Assembly: GCF_905220565.1 (NCBI RefSeq)
Contig: NC_059401.1
Location: forward strand, 16,178,766-16,242,765
Direction: 5' to 3'
DNA length: 64,000 nucleotides
Source of the DNA: Melitaea cinxia
Lineage: Eukaryota > Arthropoda > Insecta > Lepidoptera > Nymphalidae
The position numbers and the translations under genes are program-made. Shown here one piece after another: positions 22,684-33,777 of this stretch. Numbering within the stretch: position 1 is the first letter of the stretch; each line of letters starts with the position of its first letter. A model generated the notes under the pieces. The model was not told the origin of the DNA. It did not search any database and saw only the letters and a program-made list of their open reading frames with translations.

Positions 22684-22694
22684 AACATTCACAT

Positions 22695-23819
22695 GCCTTT
22701 TTCAAACATTAGTCACCTGCGTGAATCGAACCACTTGCTGTGACCACTGCACTAAACTCGACGAAATTATTTTTCATTAAATAAAAAAAAAAAAAAAAAC
22801 GAAATTCAAAAAACGAATAAGCAATTGTTGTATCTCTGTGATCGTTTGAAAAGGTTATTGTTATAAAAATAAAGCGAGTACGACTATTGCTCAGTACGTT
22901 TCAAGCCCGCTAGGTCACAGAGCACCTGCTACACGAGATCCAATATAAAGGGAATGTTACGAATATCTTCGATGTAGTTTTACACATGCTATAGGCTTTT
23001 CGATATGTAACTGAACTTGTTTTACATATTTATCAAAAATATCGAGAGAGACTGAACTTAAAATTTAATACCAATATAAAAGACAAAAATATCTTTAAAT
23101 AAGTTATAAATTTAGTAATAATTTCTAATTACATAACACTTTTATCCCAATTTACTAATGAATGAAATAAAGCATAGTCTTACATAACATTAATTAACTT
23201 TATTTATTTATACAGACGTATATAATTATATGTACCTATTTGCACATGTGTGCTTGTTTTGCCTCGATATAAACTTGTTCGCTATTCTAACAATCATCAA
23301 TAAAGGTCTTACGAAAATTCTGAAAATAATAAAATACCAGAACTATAATCTTACTTAACACAACACAATACAACATTAAGCCGAAATAAGCACATACATA
23401 CGAATGTTCTTAGTGATCATCTAAAAAGGTCGTCGTATGTAATAAAAATAAAAAGAATTTCTACGACTATTGTTCGGAAAAGCCCGATATCACGAGGTCA
23501 CCGGACACCTGTCCGCGCCGAAATCGACAAATGTATCGAGACTTCGTATTGTTGGATATATTCGATTATTTTAAATTAATATGTATGTGTGTGTGTGTGT
23601 GTTATTATTGTTCTTACTTATTATTATGTATTGTATTTCATTTGTTGTAGATAAATTACGACTTTTTTATTTTTTATTGATGTGTTCCTTTAATATCGGA
23701 GCTTTAGAATAATTTTAGAAACATACTTTGTGTTTCCAAATCAGCAAGATCAGGCAAATTGAACTTTGGAATATCTAACTATTCACATGTTTTGACTACT
23801 GGAATATTTTAGTAATAAT
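22695..23819. other. AT-rich unique sequence
   Basis: Contains a (GT)n tract at 23586-23602. Two weakly GC-richer spots lie near 22890 and 23490 (CCCGATATCACGAGGTCACC). No gene seen. Confidence 0.45.
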
Positions 23820-23827
23820 TGCTTATA

Positions 23828-24104
23828 CGACCGCCGCGTTGGCACAACGGTTACAGCTATGGATTGTACGTGTTGCGTTTGCGGTTGCGGGTTCGATCCC
23901 CGCACATGACGAACATTTGTATTGGCCATACAGGTGTTTGCCGTGCTCTGGGTGTTTGTGCAGTCCTTGTGGGTCTCCCCACCGTGCCCCAGAGAGCACG
24001 TTAAGCCGCCCGCATTGGAGCAGCGTGGTGGATTAAGCTCTGATCCTTCTCCTACATGGAGAAAGAGGCCTATGTCCAGTAGTGTGATATTGCAGGCTGA
24101 AGCG
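23828..24104 (+). mobile_element. tRNA-headed SINE, nearly complete, with TSD
   Basis: The tRNA-like head CCGCGTTGGCACAACGGTTA ... GGTTCGATCCCCGC carries A and B boxes. It is followed by TGTATTGGCCATACAGGTG, GTGGGTCTCCCCACCGTG and AGGCCTATGTCCAGTAGTG. An 8-bp TSD TGCTTATA lies at 23820-23827 and 24105-24112. Three overlapping short frames here are by-products of the SINE. Confidence 0.8.
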
Positions 24105-24112
24105 TGCTTATA

Positions 24113-24719
24113 AAAATCGTAAACTTATTTTTTAAATCTTGATAGAAATGAGTGCTCAAGTCTTATTTAAAATTTATTTATTTAGTCCTCTGTATAATTA
24201 TCTTGCCTAATTCGCATAACAAATTATCTAATTTGTTTACTCTGTTTAATACAAAACTTCACAGTATGCCATTTGAAATACTTTAATTAGACTCAAAAAA
24301 TTCCAATTTAAATTTCACGTGACATAGAGAATTCGTTCTATCCAACTTTGATTTGACGCGTATAAAAGAACGGTATGAATTTCTGATAACTTTATATCAA
24401 AGGTATATTTCTCCCGAGCGAATCAAATAAACAGGACAGAGCAATTTCCTTTGCTATATTACTGATCTTATTTCATTTGCCGCTTCAGTAGTTATAATTA
24501 GTTATAATTAAGTAATTAGGGACATGACAGGGCTGAGTGTACTTCTCATTATTTTTATACTAATTACATTTTCATATTGCTTGTCATTTACACCGATTAG
24601 GAGATGGAATCAATTGGTTAAGGAATTAGATGTCTTTATTGAATTTTGTATGAGAATAAGGTAGCCTATTTACATTTTTATTCCATATATATGTATCTAT
24701 CTATATAAATAAAATTAGA
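24113..24719. other. AT-rich unique sequence
   Basis: No gene seen. A small direct repeat GTTATAATTA occurs twice at about 24490-24510. Confidence 0.45.
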
Positions 24720-24806
24720 CTAGCCTGTTGGCGCAGTTTGTGCTTTCTGCTCCTGGGGTTGTGGGTTCAATTCCCACCCTGATTCTGGGTTTAATATATA
24801 TTTATA
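24720..24806 (+). mobile_element. tRNA-headed SINE (Metulj-like), left half of split copy
   Basis: GTTGGCGCAGTTTGTGC and GTGGGTTCAATTCCCACC match the head of the 2635 copy. The match breaks off after GGTTTAATATATATTTAT, where Helitron-type DNA begins. The remainder resumes at 27921. Confidence 0.7.
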
Positions 24807-24994
24807 CTAGCTGTGCCCGCGGCTTCTCCCGCGTTGAAATCAGTGTGTCACAAAGTTTTCCCGGCACACTTCCAGTTAAACTCTCATTATAATCGGCTTA
24901 GCCGTTCCGTAAACCTTCCTCTTGAGCCGCATGAAAATCCGTTCAGTAGATTTTGAGGAAATCGATCACATACACTTTTGGGGACTGTTTTATA
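24807..24994 (-). mobile_element. Helitron-like element inside the split SINE
   Basis: The plus strand begins CTAGCTGTGCCCGCGGC, then TTCTCCCGCGTTG (hairpin near CTAG on the minus strand). It ends near GGGGACTGTTTTATAATA. It abuts a second terminus at 25000. Confidence 0.6.
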
Positions 24995-24999
24995 ATACA

Positions 25000-27920
25000 C
25001 TAACTGTTGCCCGCGACTACATCCGCGTGGTTATGAAGATATGCATTACTATTAAGATGTTTAACGCATTTTTTTTTATTTCAGTCACTTGAAATGCTTA
25101 TCACACTGAGTAACTTTTTAAAAGGCACAATTTAGTATAATTTAATACTTGTTTTTATAAAACCTCTCTATACACCACATTTTTAGTTTTATTTTCAGGC
25201 TGTATATGTTTCATACAAACTATCAACCCCAATTAAACCCCCTTAGCGGTGGAATATCGCTAAATCTCTCTACTCTACTACTATTATCTACTAACTATAA
25301 TCTACCTCCCTGCCAAATTTCATCGTTATCCATCCTAGATGGATGGACCTTCCAGCTGTTTCTGGGTTCTCGTGATGAGTGAGTCAGTGACCTTTCTCTT
25401 TTATATATATAAATTACGATGTATTATTTGGACACCTCCTCACCATCTATAGAACATATATTTTAAATTTCAAGTCTCTTACTTCAAAGACATAGAACTT
25501 TCATACAAATTTCCAACCCCCGTTTTATCCCCTTATGGGTTGAGTTTCGTAAAATTTGTTCTTAGCGGATGTTTACGCTCTATAAGGAACCTACCTATCA
25601 AATATCAAATTTGTAGCTGTTATAGTTTCGGGGATTTCGTGATGAATGAGTCAATGTACCACCTCCCGTTTTAACCCCGAAAGGGAGTTGATTTCTAAAA
25701 ATACATTGTTTAGAGACCTCCTCACCATCTATGGAGCATACATTTTAAATTTCAAGTCTCTTACTTCAAAATCATAGGACGTTCATACAAACTTGCAACC
25801 CCCATTTCACCCTTTTAGGAGTCGATTTTCGTAAAATTTGTTCTTAGCGGATGTTTAAGCCCTATAAGAAACCTACCTATCAAATGTCAAGTTTGTAGCT
25901 GTTATAGTTTCGGAGATTTCGTGATGAATGAGTCAATCTACCATCCCCCGTTTTAACCCCAAAAAGTAGTTGATTTCTAAAGATACATTGTTTGGACACG
26001 TCCTCACCATCTATAGAGCATACATTTTAAACTTCAAGTCGTTTACTTCAAAAACATAGGACTTTTATACAAAATTCCAACCCCCGTTTTATCCCCTTAG
26101 GGGTCGAGTTTCGTAAAATCCGTTCTTAGCGGGTGTCTACGCCCTATAAGAAACCAACCTGCCAAATGTCAAATTTGTAGCTGTTATAGTTTCAGAGATT
26201 TCGTGATGAGTGAGTTAACCTACCATCCCCCGTTTCAACTCCAAAAGGGAGGTTATTATTAAAGATACTTTATTTGTACACTTTCTTATCATCTATAGAG
26301 CATAAATTTTAAATTTCAAGTCTCTTACTTCAAAAACATAGGACTTTCATACAAACTTCCAACCCCCGTTTTACCCCTTTAAGGGTCGAGTTTCGTAAAA
26401 TCAGTTCTTAGTAGATGTCTACGCCTTATAAGGAACCTACCTGTCAAATATCAAATTTGTAGCTCTTATAGTTTCGGAGATTTCGTGATGAATGAGTCAA
26501 TCTACCATCCCCTTTTTTAACCCCAAAAGAGAATTTATTTCTAAAGATACATTATTTGGATACCTCTTCATCATCTATAGAGTATACATTTTAAATTTCA
26601 AGTAGCTTACTTCAAAAACATAAGACTTTCATACAAACTTCCAACCCCCGTTTTACTTCCTTAGGGGTCGAGTTTCGTAAAATCCGTTCTTAGCGAATGT
26701 CTACGATCTATAAGGAGCCTACCTGGTAAATTTCAAGTTTGTAAGTGTTATAGTTTTGGAGATTTCGTGATCAGTGAGTCAACCTACGAACCCCCGTTTT
26801 AACCCCAAAAAGGAGTTGATTTCTAAATATACATTATTTGGACACCTCCTCACCATCTATAGAGCATACACTTTAAATTTCAAGTCTCTTACTTCAAAAA
26901 CATAGCACTTTCGTACAAACTTCCAACCCCCGTTTTATCCCCTTAGGGGTCGAGTTTCGTAAAATTTGTTCTTAGCGGATGTTTACGCTCTATAAGGAAC
27001 CTACCTATCAAAAATTTGTAGCTGTTATAGTTTCAGAGATTTCGTGATGAATGAGTCAATGTACCATCCCCCGTTTTAACCCCGAAAGGGAGTTGATTTC
27101 TAAAGATACATTGTTTAGAGACCTCCTCATTATCTATGGAGTTTTAAATTTCAAGTCGTTTACTTCAAAAACATAGGACTTTCATACAAACTTCCAACCC
27201 CCGTTTTACCCCTCTAGGGGTCGAATTTCGTAAAACCCGTTCTTAGCGAATGTTTACGCCCTATAAGGAGCCTATCTGCCAAATTTCAAGTTTTTAGGTG
27301 TTATAGTTTCGGAGGTTTCGTGGTGAGTGAGTAAACCTACCATCCCCCGTTTTAACCCCAAAAGGGAGTTGATTTCTAAAGATAGATTATTTGGACTCCT
27401 TCTCATTATCTATAAGGCATACATTTTAAATTTCAAGTCTCTTACTTCAAAATCATGGGACTTTCATACAAACTTCCAACCCCCGTTTTATCCCCTTAGG
27501 GGTTGAATTTCGTAAAATCCGTTCTTAGCGGATGTTTACACTCTATAAGGAGCCTTCCTGCCAAATTTCAAGTTTGTAGATGTTATAGTTTCGGAGATTT
27601 CGTGATGAGTGAGTTAACCTACCATCCCCCGATTCAACCCCAAAAGGGAGTTGATTTCTAAAGATATATTATTTGAACACCTTCTCATCATCTATAGAGC
27701 ATACATTCTAAATTTCAAGTCTCTTACTTCAAATTCATAGGACGTTCATACAAACTTGCAACCCCCATTTCACCCCCTTAGGGGTCGAGTTTCGTAAAAT
27801 CCGTTCTTAGCGGATGCCTACGTCTTATAAGGAGCCTACCTGCCAAATTTCAAGTTTGTAGGTGTTATAGTTTCGGAGATTTCGTGATGAATGACCTTTC
27901 GCGTTTATATATATTATAGA
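25000..27920 (-). mobile_element. Helitron-type element carrying a large tandem array
   Basis: On the minus strand the 5' end is TCTATAATATATATAAACGC, then GAAAGGTCATTCATCACG. The 3' end is CCACGCGGATGTAGTCGCGG, then GCAACAGTTAG (25000; TTAG instead of CTAG). Nearly the whole interior is a 282-bp repeat. A second copy of the 5'-terminal string (GTGACCTTTCTCTTTTATAT on the plus strand) occurs at 25390-25412, so the block may be two elements in tandem. No ORF. Confidence 0.6.
25371..27893. repeat. 282-bp tandem repeat, ten units
   Basis: The landmark CGTGATGA (once CGTGATCA, once CGTGGTGA) recurs at 25371, 25638, 25920, 26202, 26484, 26766, 27043, 27319, 27601 and 27883. Six of nine intervals are exactly 282 bp; the others are 282 (once more), 277, 276 and 267. 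Each unit holds two related halves of about 141 bp, one around CCAACCCCCGTTTTATCCCC and one around CCATCCCCCGTTTTAACCCC, so the unit is a dimer. Units differ by scattered substitutions and small deletions. Confidence 0.9.
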
Positions 27921-28060
27921 TATATATTATTTATAATTATGTTTATCGAAAAAAATATAATTATGTAGCCATACCAGTCAGCTGTTACCAAACAAGCATT
28001 AAGTTGCTTACTTTAAGAACAGACGAACGTGTGTGTATGTCGTAGACATTATTAAAAAAG
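27921..28060 (+). mobile_element. tRNA-headed SINE (Metulj-like), right half of split copy
   Basis: TATAATTATGTAGCCATACC, CAAGCATTAAGTTGCTTACT and GAACAGACGAACGTGTGTGT continue the SINE interrupted at 24806, by comparison with the intact copy at 2635. Confidence 0.65.
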
Positions 28061-28529
28061 AATGTAACTTCCAAACGATTCCACCAAATTGTTTAAATAT
28101 TTTTTTCTGTGTAAATTATTATTAGCACAAAGTTTGCATAAAAGAAAAAAGAAAACAAAACGATATATTCATAAGAAAAAAATATCTATCTTTAAAAAAA
28201 GGTTGGTTAAACGCAATAATCTCAGGAATTATTGGTTCAAATTAAAAATTCGTGTGTGTTCGATAGCCCATTTACCGAGGAAGAAACTACATTTACTTAC
28301 GAAGATGGATGTGTCTGCGATGATTTGACTTACCTAAAAAAGATAAAAACATCATTAATTAAAAAAAAATTTAATTTTAATACGTGTACATTGTTTGAAT
28401 AATCTAAGAATCCGATTATGGTTTAATTTACCCCTGTTGATAAAGTCTTTTATAGTTTACCATTGATGTTCAACTGAGATAAAAATCATCGACGACCAGT
28501 TTAATTGGTCTCTAATCTTTTTAAAATCG

Positions 28530-28565
<36 letters not shown>

Positions 28566-28741
28566 TTTAAAATCGTAATATTTATTTATTTATTTAGTTT
28601 TAACGATAATAAGCTTTTAAATATCACGCTTAGAGTTCTGAACGAAGTAGTAGTGATAAATATCAAGTAATCATTTCGAATAGTGGATGAATCTGTCGAT
28701 AGCCTGAGTACACATTTTTTGACATTAAACTATATCTATAT
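28061..28741. other. AT-rich sequence with (TA)n at 28534-28561
   Basis: No gene. The (TA)n tract is bracketed by direct repeats TTTTAAAATCGTA. A lysine-rich plus-strand frame at 28089-28328 reflects A-rich DNA. Confidence 0.5.
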
Positions 28742-29234
28742 TCTATATAAATAATAAAATTGAATTGTCTGTTTGTAATAACTCTCTTTAATCTCATTGA
28801 CTCATGTAAGTTTGCTTTGTTTTGTGGCGCATCTATGCAACGTACTTGTTATGTGTTATTAGTCGTTGGAAACTGTTCTGGTGATGATTTTGAAAATATG
28901 TGCTAATTTTTAAAAATTATTGTATACTGTTTGTTTCCACTGAAAATAAATAAATAATAACCGCTGTTTACTTAATGCATATGTATGTATATACGGTACA
29001 TATACCAAAATAATATTTTTTATAATTTTTGTCTATCAGTCTGTCTGTCTATTTGTTCCGGCTAGTCTCAAACACGGCTGGACCGATTTGGACTTTCACT
29101 GGCTGACGGGTGACTGGCTTTGATAGCTGATGTAACTTAAACTACTTTTATTTTAGATTTATCTTTATTTTATAACTCTGCTAACTAAACAATTACTATT
29201 TTGTTTACGCGGACGAAGTCGCGGGCACAGCTAG
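28742..29234 (+). mobile_element. Helitron-like element, ~490 bp
   Basis: It starts near TCTATATAAATAATAAAATTG and ends TTTACGCGGACGAAGTCGCG, then GGCACAGCTAG (29231-29234) and T. The 3' portion is a sister of 10816-11038 (TTTGTTCCGGCTAGTCTC; TAGCTGATGTAACTT). Confidence 0.7.
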
Positions 29235-29686
29235 TTTTAAATATAAATATCTGTGCAAGCGATTATTGTAGTAACATGACATCTAGTACAGAAAATATTG
29301 CGATAAAAACATCAATTCGTAACACATTACTGAAGATTTTTCATGGATGAAAAATTTAGCCATGATCATGAATTTTCTCAAAATGTTAAACGTTAACTTT
29401 GAACCCTAGCACAATCGTAGAAGGGTTTAATTTTTAACGTACTGATACTGCCAGAAGTATAGATTATGTAAAGCAAAATGCGCATAAAATGTACGGGTCA
29501 GTATACTTAGGCTCCGCGCTCACGGACGATTTCATTCAACATCTTAAAAGGAATTCATCCAGGAACGTAAGCTCGTAGAAAATTCGAATACTTAAAATAT
29601 AAAAGCATTTCTGATCTTGATTTCTATCAAATCTGTATATGTAATATAATTCTATATAATCTAATACTTTAAATATTTTTCCAATC
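29235..29686. other. Unique sequence
   Basis: A mildly GC-richer patch at 29495-29570 (CTTAGGCTCCGCGCTCACGG) is single-copy. No gene seen. Confidence 0.4.
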
Positions 29687-29693
29687 TGTTCTA

Positions 29694-29977
29694 CTACACA
29701 CACACACACATACACACTTCAGCCTATCGCAGTCCACTACTGGACATAGGCCTCCACAAGTTCATGCCAAAAATGGCGTAAACTCACGTGTTTTGCCCAT
29801 AGTCACCACGCTGGGCAGGCGGGTTGGTGACCGCAGGGCTGGCTTTATCGCACCGATGACGCTGCTGCCCGTCTTCGGCCTATGTATTTCAAAGCCAGCA
29901 GTTGGATGGCTATCCGATAATCGGTCGACTTTATAAGTTCCAAGGTGGTAGTGGAACTGTGTTATCCCTTAGTAGCG
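29694..29977 (-). mobile_element. 330-bp-family retroposon, 5'-truncated
   Basis: The plus strand runs CTTCAGCCTATCGCAGTCC, CCTCCACAAGTTCATGCC and CAGGCGGGTTGGTGACCGCA to GTGTTATCCCTTAGTA, stopping before the family 5' end. TGTTCTA occurs on both sides (29687-29693, 29978-29984), a probable 7-bp TSD. A (CA)n tract at 29697-29714 abuts the tail. Confidence 0.7.
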
Positions 29978-29984
29978 TGTTCTA

Positions 29985-31160
29985 GTATTAGCGTTTATAT
30001 ATTTAGAAGCTCATAAAAGAAAACATAAATTTACCAACTGCGGTTACTGCCATTAAATGATAATATTGATTTTATTCAGTATAGGAGAAAAGTCTTGTGC
30101 CCAATTGTGCGATAGTTTCAGACTCTTACAGTTGCCATACTTGTTCCTTTTTCAAATATTGATACATAGTAAATACTGTAGCTACATATGCTCTTTTGAA
30201 TCTTTGCATCTACATGATTGTATGAATAGGTAATGAAATGCTAAAAAACTCTATTTATAAATAACACGTAGAAAAATACAACTCACATAATTCTAATGTT
30301 TCCATAAAGTGAATATTTTATTTGTGAAAGTAAAAATGTTCTCTTTATTTATCAAACGAAGGCAAAATGTGAAAACACTTTCTGAATACGAACGCCTCAT
30401 TCTCATTGGCTACCTTTGTCTGATGAAAACAAAATTCTACAGTCACGAGATAATAATGATTTTACACAAAGTGCTCTTTATCAAGGAACAGTTTTTTTTA
30501 TCGCATCCAGCTTTAAAAATAAAACGAGGAATAGCATGCACCGGTCCATTCTTTCCGTCACAAACATTTAACACTGACTCAGACTGCAATGTCGTTGCGA
30601 TAACACAGAGTTTGAAAACTTTCTTTATTTTCAAAAATGGACAGTACTTAAGCTCCGCTTCAGCGACTATAACGACGTCTCCTGTTCCCTTTTTAAAATC
30701 TAATCGAGATTTACTTAATAAAAGTCGAAATCTTCTCTTTAAATTAGTTCTTTCATCTAATCGTTATTCAAATATCGAATATAATTTTCATTATAGAATA
30801 TTAATGAATTTTTTAATAATTAAGAAAAAGAAAAAGTTAGGCACCTAATCTGAATTTATATTACGGATGAAATTATTGAATGTAAGATTATTTTTTTATT
30901 TAAAAACTTTCACAAGATTTGTTCGTCCATTATTAATGTATGGTACGCCACAACATTTTGTGACCGTAGCACTACGCGGAAACCACGAGATACGTTTTAA
31001 ATTAATATGAAAAGTTATTATATCAATAGAATATTTTGCTTCGATAAATAATAACGGTATCACAGTATTATTATATTGTTAAAACCAACAACCACCAACC
31101 AATTATCTCTTACTGTAATAGTTAGTAGCTATACACCTTTTAATTTTTTTCCTTTATTTT
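29985..31160. other. AT-rich sequence containing a 170-codon open frame
   Basis: The plus-strand frame 30336-30848 (from the first ATG) encodes a Lys/Ile/Phe/Asn-rich protein ending in a lysine run, with no recognised domain, signal peptide or homologue. It is one of the two longest frames in the window and longer than expected by chance at this composition. No promoter or neighbour supports a gene. I favour non-coding. Confidence 0.25.
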
Positions 31161-31818
31161 TTTTATCAGCACATTGGCAAATATGTATATGGACCGCGTG
31201 ATGGTAAGTAGTTACTGAAGTCTATTGAAGTATTCTTAAGTTAGCCCTGCTGTACCCTTCCTCATAAAGCGAACAAAACATTTTCTATTGCCAAGTTGTT
31301 GCCCATTTAGATGTAGGTTCTAAAACAAATTTGTAAAAATATATAATTTTTAGTAGATTTCCTGATATACTCGTATCAGGACCATTACAGTCTATAACGA
31401 ATGTATAATTTTTCTTAAGAGTAATTTTACATTTGAAAACCAAATGCTGAACGTAATCGAATACAGATCTGCACATGTGGCTCGGACTGGCGTCGCTGAG
31501 ACAGACAGCGTTACGGATAATTTCGTTCAAATGTGGACCACACGACCGGCGCTGCATTCCTAACTCATTTAACACTATTTAAAAGCATAAATAGTCGTAC
31601 ATTTAGGCGAACGTAAAGGCTTTTGAGGAAATTTTAGTTTGCTTAATAATTCACATGTCCTTACGTTGTCTGGTTATTTATTATAGAAGGCGTGTATTTA
31701 TTTAATCATGTGTAAAGCTTGGAAAAATATAGCATTACCTAAAAATAATAAAAGAAGTAAAAAAAGGTCTACGTAAAAATAAATATTTTTAGTCTAAAAT
31801 GGCCAAAATTAGAAAAAA
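31161..31818. other. Unique sequence, possible short repeat fragment at 31165-31215
   Basis: GCACATTGGCAAATATG with GACCGCGTGATGGTAAGTAG resembles a common lepidopteran dispersed repeat, too short to confirm. 31480-31560 is slightly GC-richer. Confidence 0.3.
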
Positions 31819-31857
31819 AATCTATTTGTGGATATTTTAAGTCTCCACAAATAGATT
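31819..31857. repeat. Perfect 14-bp-arm hairpin
   Basis: AATCTATTTGTGGA (31819-31832) and TCCACAAATAGATT (31844-31857) pair perfectly around an 11-nt loop. Confidence 0.75.
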
Positions 31858-32748
31858 AGTATTTTCGTTGCCATACATAATAAAAATCTTTTAGGCTGTT
31901 AAATATTATGTTATGATTCGTCAAAGTATAATTGTAAGAATAAGCGTCAACAATGACACAATTTAAATCGTATAATATACGATTATTGACCATTGACTAA
32001 AGCATATTTCTAATTCAAATATACAATCATTCTCTTTGGAAAGCAGTTCCATTTTATAATCTAGATATTAACCATTCGAAATTCTGTTTTCGTCTCAGTA
32101 AAGCGTTCCACAAAAGAATCGTTTCATTCTTTCTAAATTTCAGTAGCTCTTGCGTCGTCTAACAGGCGGGGGTTATTTATCTCTGCTCGGGTATAATAGA
32201 ATTTAATTAAGCAACGTGCGACATACTTTACGCGCTCGGAATTTTGCGAACTTACATTCATAGTGTTACCGTTACTTTGTATCGTTTAATTTGTGTATAT
32301 TATTATTAGGTGATTAAATTACTAAGATCATTAATTTATTTATTTTATTTTATTTTGATTTATTTGGAAAACAGACAGTGTTCAGAGACTTAGTTTAAAC
32401 CTAATTATATAAAAAAGAAAATAAAAATACACGATTTAAAAGTTTTCTAGCTAAGCTAAGCTAGAGCTTGTACAGTAAGTAATGGCTAGTATAAAACAAT
32501 TGCACGACGTTCAATTAAACATATTTACAAGTTATATAGAAATTACGTTAGTCCAGTGCTTTGTCACCACAAAACCTAAATTTGAAGCTATTACACAAAA
32601 GATTCATAAGTTTATACATTTGCTAAATAAAGACCAAAGCTTGAGCTGCAGGTAATGATTAATATAATATATAATAGAATGATTAGTATAATTAATGACT
32701 TGAGACTTCATGTGGCAAAATTGTAATTTTACCAACGAGTACATTTAG
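31858..32748. other. Unique AT-rich sequence
   Basis: A less AT-rich patch lies at 32150-32270 (CTAACAGGCGGGGGTTATTT). A short palindromic run CTAGCTAAGCTAAGCTAG lies at about 32447-32464. No gene seen. Confidence 0.4.
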
Positions 32749-32759
32749 TGATTTAGTTC

Positions 32760-32911
32760 GCTTAGTCTGTAATATCCCACAGCTGGGCATAGGCCTCTTT
32801 CCCCATGTTGGAGAAGGATCAGAGCTTAATCCACCACGCTGCTCCAATACGGATTGGTGTATATATTCTCCACCATGAGTATCACTGTCAGGTGTATATG
32901 ATTATTTATGA
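32760..32911 (-). mobile_element. tRNA-headed SINE, 3' half, with TSD
   Basis: The plus strand GTCTGTAATATCCCACAGC, then AGGCCTCTTTCCCCATG and CCACCACGCTGCTCCAATAC, is the reverse complement of the SINE tail. The TSD is GTGATTTAGTT (32749-32759) versus GTGATGTAGTT (32912-32922), 10 of 11 matching. Confidence 0.75.
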
Positions 32912-32922
32912 GTGATGTAGTT

Positions 32923-33654
32923 ACAAAAAGGTTTTTTAAAAAAGAGGGTAGACAGACTATGTACTCAACAGTTCAAACTTCATACGTTCTATGTATTACT
33001 CATATTTGAAGTCAGTAAAGTAGGGTCCACAGTTTAATTATTTTAAATATTAAATCGATATGTTAGATTTTGTATCGTTAACATTTTGATATTTTAAGGT
33101 ACTTTTAGACATAGTTTTCTGATGAAAGATATTCTTATAAATGTTGTAGCGAACCCCGATATGTAGGTTTAGATAAAATACTTTTTAGTATTAAACCACT
33201 TTTACTTATATAATGCTAATCCATTAGTAAAACGAATCTAGGTAATACCGTACTTAATTATCATTCGTTATAACCAGGTCCATCGTGAAGGAAATTGTGT
33301 AGTCTACATAACGATAATATACGCGTATTAAATGAACACATTCTATTGTTTGCAAAAAAGAAAATAAAACACTCACACAAAACAGTTCAAACGCATGCGA
33401 TATTTCGAAATAAAAATATATTTCAGCATCAGTGACAAACTAGAGTCATTATAGCGATTTAGAGCACGTGAAGCCGACAGCACTCCACTAACGCGTTCCC
33501 GGTTACATTATTAAATCGTAACATGTAAAACTGATGTATTTGCGTATATCCGGGTGTATTTTTATGTAGAATGAATTGAATTTTTATTTATAGTCTTTAT
33601 GTGATATTGAGGACGTTTCTCTAAATCTGAATTTATTTGTAATAATTATTTAAT
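32923..33654. other. AT-rich unique sequence
   Basis: No gene or repeat recognised. Confidence 0.4.
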
Positions 33655-33777
33655 ATCATATCAAAAATCGACCGTTCCAGCGGGGATCGAACCTTCATCT
33701 CCGACTTACCGTGTCGATGCTTTATCCAATTAAGCTATGGAACGATGTACTCGCTAGATCGAAATTTTTGATATGAT
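33655..33777 (-). mobile_element. Inverted-repeat element carrying a tRNA-like cloverleaf
   Basis: Near-perfect inverted repeats ATCATATCAAAAATCGA (33655-33671) and TCGAAATTTTTGATATGAT (33759-33777) enclose a 72-nt tRNA-like sequence on the minus strand (33744-33673). It has a perfect 7-bp acceptor stem CGTTCCA/TGGAACG, a D stem GCTT/AAGC, an anticodon stem TCGAC/GTCGG and a T loop TTCGATC. The T stem has two mismatches (GAAGG/CCCGC), and the anticodon loop ACGGTAA lacks U33, so a working tRNA is unlikely. Confidence 0.65.

Noticed and set aside
23819..24113. Three overlapping plus-strand frames
   Set aside because: All lie in a tRNA-headed SINE bounded by the TGCTTATA TSD.
25371..27893. CRISPR array
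   Set aside because: Repeats are ~282 bp, contiguous and without unique spacers; this is a tandem satellite-like array in a eukaryotic transposon.
28089..28328. Lysine-rich small protein
   Set aside because: The codons are almost all AAA/AAG from an A-rich stretch; no supporting evidence.
33673..33744. Functional tRNA gene
   Set aside because: There are two T-stem mismatches, no U33 in the anticodon loop, and it is enclosed in an inverted-repeat element. Called as tRNA-like only.
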